Part shown: positions 1 through 6,660 of the stretch, in pieces
How positions within the stretch are numbered: position 1 is the stretch's first letter
Layout of the letters: every line of letters starts with the position of its first letter
DNA from: Acidobacteriota bacterium
Lineage (GTDB): Bacteria > Acidobacteriota > Terriglobia > 20CM-2-55-15
Reading direction: 5' to 3'
Assembly (NCBI GenBank): GCA_003223875.1
Contig: QHWY01000081.1
Location: forward strand, 99,388 to 139,483
Length of the DNA stretch: 40,096 nucleotides
Notes under the pieces: generated by a model
The model's database searches: none
Seen by the model: the letters and a program-made list of their open reading frames with translations, nothing else
Told to the model about the DNA's origin: nothing
Program-made: the position numbers and the translations under genes

Positions 1-1038
1 AATCAACAGGGCGAGATCGTTCTGATCAATTCGCAAACGGAAAAACTCTTCGGCTTCCACCGCGAGGAACTCATCGGCCAAAAAGTCGAGGTCTTGGTAC
101 CACACCGCTTTCGCCGGCAGCATCCATTGCACCGAGAGGGGTTTTTTGCCGACCCGAAAGTCCGGCCGATGGGCGTGGGGCTCCAGCTATTTGGTTTGCG
201 CAGGGATGGCACTGAATTTCCAATCGAGATCAGCCTTAGCCCAATCAAGACCGAAGAAGGCATGCTCGTTTCCAGCGCCATTCGCGACGTCACCGATCGT
301 CAGCGAGTCGAGCGCGCTCTCCAGCAGACCAATGCCGAACTCCGAACGGCCATCCGCGAGCTGGAATCCTTCTCCTATTCGATTTCGCACGATCTCCGCG
401 CTCCTGTTCGCGCAATAAGCGGGTTCGCCCGAATCGTGCTGGAAGACTACGGCGGACTGTTACCTGAGGCCGGTCAGGACCAATTGAAAAGGATTCACGA
501 AGGTGCGATCAAGATGGGCCAACTCATTGATGGCCTGCTCGCGTTCTCCAAAATGGGACGTCAGCCGCTCAACAAGCAGGCGGTGAGACCGGCATCCATC
601 GTCCGCCGGATCTTGGAGGATTTACATGCCGAACGAAACGGCAGGAATGTCGAAATCTCCGTGGGCGATTTACCGACCTGCGAAGCGGACCCGATGTTGC
701 TCCAACAGGTCTTCGCAAATTTACTTTCGAATGCGTTGAAATACTCCAGCCAAAGAGATCCCGCCGTTATCAAGGTGGATTGCCAGCAGAACGATTCCAT
801 AGCGATATACTTCGTCCAAGACAACGGCGCGGGGTTCGACATGCAGTATGCCGATAAGCTGTTCGGCGTCTTTCAACGTCTCCACCGTAGCGATGAGTTT
901 GAAGGGAACGGCGTAGGCCTGGCAATTGCTCAACGAATCGTTCATCGCCATGGGGGCCGAATGTGGGCGGAGGCGGAACTCGATAAAGGAGCCACTTTTT
1001 ATTTCACTCTCGAAAGGGCACCTCAATCGGCGATGTAG
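1..1038 (+). CDS. PAS-domain sensor histidine kinase, 5' end cut by window
   Basis: The reading frame is open from base 1, so the gene starts outside the window; 345 codons are visible. Residues 1 to about 100 are the second half of a PAS domain ([23 protein letters not shown], then [10 protein letters not shown]). A short coiled linker leads to a HisKA domain with the phospho-accepting His at about residue 130 (motif [12 protein letters not shown]). The HATPase_c domain has the N box (NLLSNALKY), G1 box (DNGAGFD), F box region (LFGVFQRLH) and G2 box (GNGVGLAIA), so it should be an active kinase. The ISHDLRAP type of H box is common in phytochrome-like and cytosolic PAS kinases. No membrane segment is visible in this part. 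No receiver or partner regulator follows; the next gene is convergent and starts its stop codon 9 bases away, so the cognate regulator is unknown. Family assignment is firm; the input signal is not visible. Confidence 0.95.
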   Translation, partial: NQQGEIVLINSQTEKLFGFHREELIGQKVEVLVPHRFRRQHPLHREGFFADPKVRPMGVGLQLFGLRRDGTEFPIEISLSPIKTEEGMLVSSAIRDVTDRQRVERALQQTNAELRTAIRELESFSYSISHDLRAPVRAISGFARIVLEDYGGLLPEAGQDQLKRIHEGAIKMGQLIDGLLAFSKMGRQPLNKQAVRPASIVRRILEDLHAERNGRNVEISVGDLPTCEADPMLLQQVFANLLSNALKYSSQRDPAVIKVDCQQNDSIAIYFVQDNGAGFDMQYADKLFGVFQRLHRSDEFEGNGVGLAIAQRIVHRHGGRMWAEAELDKGATFYFTLERAPQSAM

Positions 1039-1046
1039 GCGATCTG

Positions 1047-1793
1047 TCAGTGCGTCATCGCGTAGATGACGAAATCGATTCCAAGCCGGAACGCTTCAAT
1101 CGAAGGTTTGAGCGGGTATTCGCCGCGATCGATATAGTCCCAGAAATTTTCCAGGTCGTTGTTGTAGCACGCGATCACACCGACATTGCCGTCTTTATTC
1201 ATTAGCGCATAAAAAATAGGTTCGCCGTCCACCAGATACGGCGAGGTAACATTCAGCGCGTCGATATCGAAGAATGTGTGAAAGATTTTGTGATCGATCG
1301 ACAACCGCACCAAATCGCGGTCGGGAAAAGCACGATGCAAATCGCGCTGCAGGGTCGCCAAATCCCGCGCCCCATCGAAATCGTCCATCACCACGAAACC
1401 ACCGCGATCGATGTATTCCCGGAGATTCCGCACTTCGGCCTCGGTCAATGCCAACTCTCCGGGTTCGGACACGACCGCAAACGGGTAGTTGAAGACTTCC
1501 GGACTTCCAAGCTCCACGATCCGGTAGGACACATTCTTCACATTAATGTTGGTCGCTTCCGAAACAACCTGCGCGAAATGCTGGTCGGAGCTGGGGTAAT
1601 TGTGCGACCATCCCGTCCCGCCGAATTTTCCCCAGGCCGTGTACTTCCAGCGCGCGACGACGAGCTCCGTCGGCGGCGGCTCGTTTTGAAAAAAGAAACC
1701 TCGAAAACGCTGGGCAGAGACGAAGGCAGCGCTTGCAAGGGTCAGCACTGCGATGGCTAGTGTTATTCCTCGCTTCGGTTTATGTTTGTGCAC
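1047..1793 (-). CDS. DUF4159 family exported protein
   Basis: A 248-residue protein if it starts at the GTG at 1793. That start places a signal peptide at the N terminus: basic VHKHKPKR, then a hydrophobic stretch ending near SAAFVSAQ. Upstream codons in frame stay open to about 1988 but give no sensible N terminus and run deep into the divergent gene. Family marks are WSHNYPSSD, YPFAVVSEPG, LREYIDRGGFVVMDDFDG (a glutamine-amidotransferase-like fold segment), HKIFHTFFDI and VGVIACYNNDLENFWDY. DUF4159 proteins are often found with MoxR/VWA gene clusters of unknown role; none is next to this copy. It is divergent from the diiron protein, with only 12 bases between the two start codons and no clear Shine-Dalgarno for the GTG. 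It probably acts in the periplasm. No function can be assigned. Confidence 0.85.
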   Translation of the reverse strand: MHKHKPKRGITLAIAVLTLASAAFVSAQRFRGFFFQNEPPPTELVVARWKYTAWGKFGGTGWSHNYPSSDQHFAQVVSEATNINVKNVSYRIVELGSPEVFNYPFAVVSEPGELALTEAEVRNLREYIDRGGFVVMDDFDGARDLATLQRDLHRAFPDRDLVRLSIDHKIFHTFFDIDALNVTSPYLVDGEPIFYALMNKDGNVGVIACYNNDLENFWDYIDRGEYPLKPSIEAFRLGIDFVIYAMTH

Positions 1794-1805
1794 GGTGGAG
1801 GCGCC

Positions 1806-2525
1806 ATGAGAATGAGCTTTCGTGATCAACTGGCGGCAACGCGTGACCGGAAACACAGCAAGGATCATCCATTCTTTGAGCTTTGGGTGCAAGGCAAACT
1901 GACGAAGGAACAGACGGCCATCTATTGCGCGCAGCATTACCACTACGTAACCGAGTATCTGAATTGGATGGCTTACGAGGCTTCCCAAATTCCTTTTCGC
2001 GATGTGAAGGCTTATTTATTTGAAAATCTCGGCGATGAAGAGAATCCGGAGGACCGGCATCTCGACATGTTGAAAGATTACGTGGAGGCCACTGGATCCA
2101 GCCGCGAGAGCGTCGAAGACTCCGTCGTGCTCGCCGGCACCGAGGGCCTGCAGAACTGGGGCTGGCGGCTCGTATATCAAACACCATGGCAGGCCGCGCT
2201 GGCGGGGATGTTCATCGGTCTCGAATCCCAGTTTCTGGACATCTGCAAAAGAATCGTTCCCGCGCTCCACAAGCACTACGGTTTTGCGGCGGGCGACCGG
2301 CGGATTCGGTTTTTCGAGGAACATGTACGCGCGGACGAGATCCACGGCGCGAAAGGCTTCGCAATCGTCGAGAAGTATTGCAATACGCCCGAGTTGCAGG
2401 CCTCTGCTGTAAAGGCCGTTGAGGCTGCGACCATTCGCCGGTGGCGCTATATGACTGGCATTTACTGGTTCGCACTGCACGGCAAAGAAGACGATACGCC
2501 TGCCAACTGTAGCGGCGCTCTATGA
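1806..2525 (+). CDS. Heme-oxygenase-like diiron protein (TenA/PqqC superfamily, CADD-like)
   Basis: A 239-residue all-helical protein of the TenA/PqqC fold. GGAGG at 1797-1801 precedes ATG at 1806; ATG at 1812 is equally possible. The residues Glu78, His85, Glu140, His173, Asp177 and His180 (numbered from 1806) reproduce the spacing of the diiron ligands known in Chlamydia CADD (E-x6-H, then a distant E, then H-x3-D-x2-H; here LGDEENPEDRH, GLESQ and EEHVRADEIH). Classical thiaminase TenA lacks this set, so a metal-dependent oxidase or oxygenase is more likely than thiamin salvage. CADD and relatives make p-aminobenzoate from their own tyrosine; Tyr-rich IYCAQHYHYVTEY lies in the N-terminal helices, but equivalence to the CADD tyrosine cannot be judged by eye. 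No pqq or folate genes are adjacent. The last codons and the TGA stop lie inside a dispersed palindromic repeat (2507-2561), so the C terminus NCSGAL is repeat-derived. Confidence 0.85.
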   Translation: MRMSFRDQLAATRDRKHSKDHPFFELWVQGKLTKEQTAIYCAQHYHYVTEYLNWMAYEASQIPFRDVKAYLFENLGDEENPEDRHLDMLKDYVEATGSSRESVEDSVVLAGTEGLQNWGWRLVYQTPWQAALAGMFIGLESQFLDICKRIVPALHKHYGFAAGDRRIRFFEEHVRADEIHGAKGFAIVEKYCNTPELQASAVKAVEAATIRRWRYMTGIYWFALHGKEDDTPANCSGAL

Positions 2526-2561
2526 GCGCCGGTTTTCGGCGGTCATAGACCGCCGCTACAG
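2507..2561. repeat. REPIN-like inverted hairpin pair, copy 1 (core only)
   Basis: Two perfect small hairpins in inverted order: GGCGCTC-TAT-GAGCGCC at 2514-2530 and GGCGGTC-ATA-GACCGCC at 2538-2554. Each carries a GTAG head on its outer side (GTAG 2509-2512, CTAC 2556-2559), and CTGTAG...CTACAG bounds the whole unit. GTAG plus a short palindrome is the hallmark of REP sequences mobilised by RAYT (TnpA-REP) transposases, and two in inverted order make a REPIN. No GGCTTTGCAC terminal repeats flank this copy, unlike the copies at 5787 and 23712. It supplies the stop codon of the preceding gene. Both strands have strong hairpin potential, so it may also end transcripts. Confidence 0.8.
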
Positions 2562-2565
2562 AATC

Positions 2566-2940
2566 TCACTTCGAAGGGAATCGGACTCGGGGACTGGTTC
2601 CAACCTGTTCGTACCGGAAGCCGTCCGTAGGTCGATCGAGCCTGCGAACATAGAGTCCTTGCGGGGGCTTCGACCGTGACGGGCTTCCGCTGACCACAAC
2701 ACGATCTCCGGACTTCAGCGTATCCTTTGTCATCCCGACCTCGACAAGCTCCGATAGATTATCCAGCTCCAGCTTCCAGCGCTCGCCATCGGCGTCGACC
2801 AGAACGAACGGATGCGGATTGACGAAATGGAACTCCGCAACAACACCTTCGATCGTAACCTGCCGGTTGCTGTCGTAAACACCGGCAATCGAATGGTGCA
2901 TCGCAAACGCAAGAATCAGTGATAGAAACCCGGAGTTCAT
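2566..2940 (-). CDS. DUF6152 family exported protein
   Basis: A 124-residue small exported protein. The N terminus MNSGFLSLILAFAMHHSIAG is a short hydrophobic signal. The family signature follows: HHSIAGVYD, VTIEGVVAEFHFVNPHPFV, then DGERWKLELDN and a small OB-like beta domain with LKSGDRVVVSGSPS and a C-terminal VRRL segment. DUF6152 proteins are common in Acidobacteriota and Proteobacteria and have no established biochemical role. It is convergent with the diiron gene, with a palindromic repeat between them, and divergent from the ECF sigma gene; the start codon at 2940 lies about 50 bases from the sigma start. Family call firm, function unknown. Confidence 0.85.
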   Translation of the reverse strand: MNSGFLSLILAFAMHHSIAGVYDSNRQVTIEGVVAEFHFVNPHPFVLVDADGERWKLELDNLSELVEVGMTKDTLKSGDRVVVSGSPSRSKPPQGLYVRRLDRPTDGFRYEQVGTSPRVRFPSK

Positions 2941-2993
2941 TGTGGGAATTCTACCTTACGATTTCCCTGCAACCCAATCGCGAAAGTTCTCGT

Positions 2994-3572
2994 ATGGTGA
3001 GAGGAGTGGCGGAAACAGATGCGGATCTGGTTAACGGCGCGCTCGCCGGTTCCGAGCGTGCCTTTCAAGAACTCGTCCGACGATACGAACGGCCGGTCTT
3101 TTCCGTGATACTCCGGGTGATTCGCGATCCTTCGCGCGCGGAGGAGCTGGCGCAGGACACCTTCGTGAAAGCGTTTCTGAAGCTGGAGACGTATGTGCCG
3201 GAAAGGAAATTTTCGAATTGGCTTCTGGCGATTGCTCATCATGCCGCCATCGACGAGGTGCGGCGGGGCAGTGTGCGGACAACGCCGCTGGAAGAGGCGC
3301 CGCAGGACTGCCTGGCGCAAAAGCGCGGTGATGAGACTCCATATCGCGTCACGGAACGGCGGGAATTGGCGGCTTTGCTCGACGAGGCTGTCCGCCACTT
3401 GCGGCCGGATTACGCCCAGGTGATCACGTTGAGATATGAACACGACCTTACGCTTGAAGATGTCGCAGAAGTCACCGGCTTGCCGGTCGGCACGGTTAAA
3501 AGTTGGCTGCATCGAGCGCACAAGGATCTTGCGGACTACTTACGAAGACGCGGTTGGAGCAAAAAACCATGA
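2994..3572 (+). CDS. ECF-type RNA polymerase sigma factor
   Basis: A 192-residue ECF sigma factor starting at ATG 2994 (GTG at 2997 and 3006 are alternatives; the frame is open further upstream, but that part is not conserved-looking). Region 2 spans roughly residues 18-85 with ERAFQELVRRYERPVF, RDPSRAEELAQDTFVKAF and KFSNWLLAIAHHAAIDEVRR. Region 4 spans roughly 130-185 with YAQVITLRYEHDLTLEDVAEVTG and the recognition helix segment PVGTVKSWLHRAHKDL. There is no C-terminal extension. The stop overlaps the next ATG (ATGA at 3569-3572), so it is translationally coupled to the membrane protein that follows, the usual layout for a sigma/anti-sigma pair. Confidence 0.94.
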   Translation: MVRGVAETDADLVNGALAGSERAFQELVRRYERPVFSVILRVIRDPSRAEELAQDTFVKAFLKLETYVPERKFSNWLLAIAHHAAIDEVRRGSVRTTPLEEAPQDCLAQKRGDETPYRVTERRELAALLDEAVRHLRPDYAQVITLRYEHDLTLEDVAEVTGLPVGTVKSWLHRAHKDLADYLRRRGWSKKP

Positions 3573-4075
3573 CTGAAAGACATCCTCAGCCTGACGACGA
3601 CATCGGAATCGAAGAAGCATTCCGGACGATCGCTCACCAGCTTCCAAGCTCGTCACCTCCCGTAGGTTTCTCGCGCCGGGTCATGACCGCGGTACGGCGG
3701 GCTCCCCTGCCCGCCGGAAGGCAGAAGCTTCGCTCGCCTAGCCACGCCATCATTACAAGTCTCGCCGGTGGGGCAGCGGCCGCCGGGGTGCTCACCATAG
3801 GATGGGTAACAGGACTCCTACAGACTGTCATCGCAGAAATATTTCTCGTGGCTGTTCAGGCAGGCGTGCTTGCGATCCGCTCGGTCGGCTTCGTGCTCGA
3901 TCTGTGGAGATTCATCGACCGGGTCGCGCGAGTTCTTACAACCGTTCTCAGTTCACCGGAGATGTTGAGTGTGGTGGGGGGGGCGGCGGTGCTGAGCGTG
4001 CTCAGCCTGGCCGCACTCACGCACCTCGTTTCGTCATCACAGCCCGTAACGCAAAGGGAGTCCATGAAATGGTAA
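3569..4075 (+). CDS. Small membrane protein, possible anti-sigma factor
   Basis: A 168-residue protein whose ATG overlaps the sigma stop codon. Residues 1 to about 60 are soluble and polar (acidic start, then SRRVMTAVRRAPLP, which resembles the start of zf-HC2-like anti-sigma C-terminal linkers). Three hydrophobic segments follow, around residues 65-90, 92-118 and 140-162. The Cys/His zinc motif of the ZAS anti-sigma family (HxxxCxxC) is absent: there are no cysteines. Position and membrane topology support a role in holding the sigma factor; sequence alone does not prove it. Its last codons overlap the start of the following gene by 7 bases (4069-4075), so all three genes should be one transcript. 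Confidence 0.6.
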   Translation: MTERHPQPDDDIGIEEAFRTIAHQLPSSSPPVGFSRRVMTAVRRAPLPAGRQKLRSPSHAIITSLAGGAAAAGVLTIGWVTGLLQTVIAEIFLVAVQAGVLAIRSVGFVLDLWRFIDRVARVLTTVLSSPEMLSVVGGAAVLSVLSLAALTHLVSSSQPVTQRESMKW

Positions 4076-5382
4076 TGCATCGACGCGCGTGCAAATGCAC
4101 GCTGGCTCTGCTTCTCATGTTTTTTGAAATCCCTCTGCTCGGACAAGGTCAAGTCCTCAGCAAGGAAGAGCTGAGAACAAAAATCGAGCAGAGATATAGC
4201 GTGCTTCCAATCCAAAACGGCATCGTCCTTTCACCCAAGAGCAAAAATGGCGTCGTCTCTATCGAGATTTCCGGCAATACGGTTGCCGTGAACGGCGCTG
4301 AAGTCACTGGCGGTGAGTTACGCACCCGGCTTGGCGCCGACGCGGACCTGATTCTCGACCTTTCTTATCTCACACCGGCGGAACGGCAGACGCTCTTTAA
4401 GGTCGACGGAAATCCAAACTCTTCTCAGATTACGCCGCCCCCTGCCAGAAGGGAGCCTCGGCCGCGGCGAGGCCGGCGGAAAGACGACATGATCCGGGTC
4501 TTCGGCAATGTCAAGATAGACCGGGACGAGGTCCTGAACGGCGACGTCGTTGTTGTCGGAGGAAATGCGGAAATTGATGGCCAGGTCAACGGCGACAGCG
4601 TTGTCATAGGAGGCAATCTCAGGCTGGGACCAGAAGCCAACATCACCGGCGATGCGGTGGTCGTAGGAGGCACCCTCTCACGCGATCCTGGTGCCACCGT
4701 CGGAGGCGATGTGAACGAGGTGGGTGTTGGTTCCGGACCACGATTCGCAGAGATCCTGAGGAATCGCGGAATATTCTGGGCCGGTATGCTGCCGTTTTTT
4801 GGAGCCGCAAGGACGTTTGTCCGGATAGGTGTCCTAATTTTATTCGCTTGCATTGTGATGCTCGCCGGCGGACAGCTCGCAATGCGTATCGGCGACCGCG
4901 CGGTCGCCGAACCTGTGAGGGCCGGGCTCATTGGCCTCGCCGCCGAGCTTCTATTTCTGCCGGCGCTGATCATGACGGTCGTGCTGCTTGTCATTACTAT
5001 TTTGGGAATCCCGCTTCTCCTCCTGGTTCCGTTTGCTGTGCTCGCTCTTATGGTCGTGTTCCTGATCGGATTTACGGGGGTTGCTGCTCGAGTCGGCCGA
5101 TTTATGGGCGCTCGTTTCGGCTGGACAACTACCGGCCCGTACCTCACAACGATTTTGGGAATCGGCGCTCTAGTACTGCCTCTCGTGCTGGCGAGACTTG
5201 TGGGACTCTTCGGAATGAATTTCATTGCCTTCCCGCTACTCGTCGCCGGTGTCCTGATCGAGTATTTAGCCTGGACCGTCGGCTTCGGCGCAGCCGCTCT
5301 AACCTACTTTAAGCCGCCCACCGCTCCGAACCTTCAGCCTCCAGCCGGAACCGGACCGCCGCCAGAAGGCGCACACGCTTAG
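4069..5382 (+). CDS. Bactofilin-like polymer-forming repeat protein with membrane domain
   Basis: A 437-residue protein. The start ATG 4069 is preceded by AAGGGAG at good spacing and overlaps the previous stop. Residues 1-27 look like a signal peptide. Residues 30-120 are a poorly recognised globular part, and 121-140 a Pro/Arg-rich linker. Residues 143-220 form a left-handed beta-helix of short repeats (NGDVVVVGGNAEIDG, NGDSVVIGGNLRL, TGDAVVVGGTLS), as in bactofilin and polymer-forming proteins. Residues 225-420 carry about five to six hydrophobic helices (for example FVRIGVLILFACIVMLAGG and LLLVPFAVLALMVVFLIGF), and the tail is Pro-rich. Such proteins are commonly placed next to ECF sigma/anti-sigma pairs; an envelope-stress output or scaffold role is an inference. 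The helical half looks like the membrane parts of cell-envelope proteins without a catalytic motif. Confidence 0.8.
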   Translation: MVMHRRACKCTLALLLMFFEIPLLGQGQVLSKEELRTKIEQRYSVLPIQNGIVLSPKSKNGVVSIEISGNTVAVNGAEVTGGELRTRLGADADLILDLSYLTPAERQTLFKVDGNPNSSQITPPPARREPRPRRGRRKDDMIRVFGNVKIDRDEVLNGDVVVVGGNAEIDGQVNGDSVVIGGNLRLGPEANITGDAVVVGGTLSRDPGATVGGDVNEVGVGSGPRFAEILRNRGIFWAGMLPFFGAARTFVRIGVLILFACIVMLAGGQLAMRIGDRAVAEPVRAGLIGLAAELLFLPALIMTVVLLVITILGIPLLLLVPFAVLALMVVFLIGFTGVAARVGRFMGARFGWTTTGPYLTTILGIGALVLPLVLARLVGLFGMNFIAFPLLVAGVLIEYLAWTVGFGAAALTYFKPPTAPNLQPPAGTGPPPEGAHA

Positions 5383-5448
5383 CGCCGGCTGGTTGCGATG
5401 CGTGACCGGCTTGCCAGTGCCCTGTAGGAAAGGAATACAATTCTGGAT

Positions 5449-5961
5449 GTGTTATCAACGCAGGCCGAAGGCAAAAACGACGATCTGCTGGTTAGCTGGA
5501 AAGATATTGCCGCTTATCTGAAATGTAGTGTCCGGAAGGCGCAGCGTCTGGAACGACGAGAACTCCCAGTGAAGCGGATTGCGGGAACAAAGTCCGTATG
5601 GGCATCAAAGGCGGAAAGCCGCGTTTGTTTCCCATTGCTTGGGCTCCTGCAATATGAGCCTTCCGTCGTGATGGATGTGGGTTTACGATGGTCTCACTCG
5701 CGTGTGAAGATCCAGCCCGAATTTCGGTATACCCGCCATCGACCGCAAACGCAGCCCGATCCGCGAACCCCCCACCTGTTGGTTCCGGCTTTGCACAAAA
5801 AATCCTGGGCGGTCATAGACCGCCCCTACAGCTTGGGGTGCGCAACTGTAGGGGCGCTCTATGAGCGCCCACGATGTATTTTTTGTGCAAAGCCGTTGGT
5901 TCCGCGTGCCGATCAGCTGGACTTTTTAGTCGGTTTCTCTTTCGAGGGCAAAGACAGATGA
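5449..5961 (+). pseudogene. Decayed chimera: HTH N terminus joined to outer-membrane-protein C terminus
   Basis: The frame from GTG 5449 is open for 170 codons but looks like two unrelated remnants. Residues 10-50 (LVSWKDIAAYLKCSVRKAQR, then LPVKRI and KSVWASKAE) are the helix-turn-helix start of a DNA-binding family that is frequent in Acidobacteriota; the usual continuation after SKAEL is missing. From about residue 70, MDVGLRWSHSRVKIQPEFRY and, at the end, DQLDFLVGFSF read like the last beta strands of an outer-membrane barrel. A 108-bp palindromic element interrupts that second part at 5787-5894 and is read through in frame. A deletion fusing two genes, then insertion of the element, explains this best. 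The translated product is unlikely to fold. The HTH part is a confident match; the barrel part is an inference from strand pattern. Confidence 0.55.
5778..5903. mobile_element. MITE-like element with REPIN core, 17-bp terminal inverted repeats and 9-bp target duplication
   Basis: Element 5787-5894 (108 bp) is bounded by perfect 17-bp inverted repeats, GGCTTTGCACAAAAAAT at 5787-5803 and its complement at 5878-5894. It is flanked by the 9-bp direct repeat GTTGGTTCC at 5778-5786 and 5895-5903. Inside are two hairpins, GGGCGGTC-ATA-GACCGCCC (5807-5825) and GGGCGCTC-TAT-GAGCGCCC (5852-5870). Their CTAC/GTAG heads face inward across a 14-bp spacer (5832-5845) between the flanking CTACAG and CTGTAG. 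The target duplication shows real transposition rather than chance symmetry. There is no coding capacity, so the transposase must act in trans from elsewhere. Related copies are at 2507 and 23712. Confidence 0.85.
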
Positions 5962-5995
5962 AATGACCGGGACACGGAGTCGAGTGTCGTGACGC

Positions 5996-6433
5996 TTAAA
6001 GATGGATGACCAGAGGCACTTTCGTCAGACCAAGATGGTAATCCGTAGACCAACATATGCGGATTCGCCGCACGGCCATCAAATGCAGTCCGATCGCATC
6101 CGTTAAGGTCACCTCCTGATCGGAATATTTTCGAATCAGCGCGAATGCGGTGCGCTGCTCCGGTTCGCCAACGGCGGCCATGTGGAGCGGCATTGTTTCG
6201 ACCATCGAGAGGAATTGAAGGCCTTTGGCCGTGTCATAGCGCCTCAAGAACCAGCCATGTCCCTCCGCCACGACGAGAGGTGTGGTGACTAAGGGCGGCG
6301 GGTCAGAAAACAACCGGCGGAATAGGCTATGGTAGCTATCGGAACGATCAGCGAAAGCTATAAGTGCGGACGTGTCGACATATGCTTCACTTCTTTTGGC
6401 CGTAGACGACTTCGTCGATTTTCTGGCTGGCAT
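5996..6433 (-). CDS. vapC: PIN-domain toxin, VapC family
   Basis: A 145-residue PIN-domain ribonuclease. The four acidic metal-binding positions are present: Asp20 (AYVDTSALIAF), Glu57 (VVAEGHG), Asp112 (LTDAIGLHLM) and Asp131 (CWSTDYHLG). The only in-frame ATG is at 6433, inside the end of vapB, giving a 47-base overlap; the first 16 residues (Lys/Ser-rich) are therefore unusual but forced by the frame. VapC toxins cleave tRNA or rRNA, usually at a single site, and are held inactive by VapB. The gene is convergent with the decayed chimera upstream in coordinates and is probably transcribed only from the vapB promoter. Confidence 0.9.
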   Translation of the reverse strand: MPARKSTKSSTAKRSEAYVDTSALIAFADRSDSYHSLFRRLFSDPPPLVTTPLVVAEGHGWFLRRYDTAKGLQFLSMVETMPLHMAAVGEPEQRTAFALIRKYSDQEVTLTDAIGLHLMAVRRIRICWSTDYHLGLTKVPLVIHL

Positions 6434-6611
6434 CCTCTTCTCCGGTTTCGATCATCCCGGCATAACGCATCCAGGGCCTGCTTTCATCCGCGGGAATAAT
6501 GTGCCGCAATGACTGCCTCAATAGTTCCGCCAGGGAAATACCCAAGCGAGCAGCCTCGGCCTTGGCCGCTCGATACTCGCTTTCACTCAAGCTAATCTGT
6601 GTGCGGATCAT
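6387..6611 (-). CDS. vapB: Ribbon-helix-helix antitoxin, VapB family
   Basis: A 74-residue protein starting at ATG 6611. Residues 1-35 form a ribbon-helix-helix DNA-binding domain (MIRTQISLSESEYRAAKAEA, then GISLAELLRQSL). The C-terminal half (DESRPWMRYAGMIETGEEDAS, then IDEVVYGQKK) is the toxin-binding tail typical of RHH VapB proteins. It overlaps vapC by 47 bases, so the two are translated together. A 7-bp inverted repeat immediately upstream (6611-6639) is a likely autoregulatory operator. An upstream extension of 12 codons is open but would run through that repeat, so the 6611 start is preferred. Confidence 0.88.
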   Translation of the reverse strand: MIRTQISLSESEYRAAKAEAARLGISLAELLRQSLRHIIPADESRPWMRYAGMIETGEEDASQKIDEVVYGQKK

Positions 6612-6639
6612 GATAACTATTCTACCCGAATTGTTATCA
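6611..6639 (-). promoter_or_regulatory. Candidate vapBC operator
   Basis: TGATAAC (6611-6617) and GTTATCA (6633-6639) are perfect 7-bp inverted repeats with a 15-base spacer that itself holds ATTC...GAAT symmetry. The site touches the vapB start codon, where RHH antitoxin/toxin complexes usually bind to repress their own operon. Position and symmetry support the call; no promoter boxes are clear. Confidence 0.5.
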
Positions 6640-6660
6640 CCACGCAAAACAGGATGGGGA

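Noticed and set aside
4425..5225. Long open frame (266 codons) on the minus strand
   Set aside because: It is antisense to the bactofilin-like gene, is full of Thr, Pro, Ser and Arg as expected from a mirrored frame, and has no recognisable domain.
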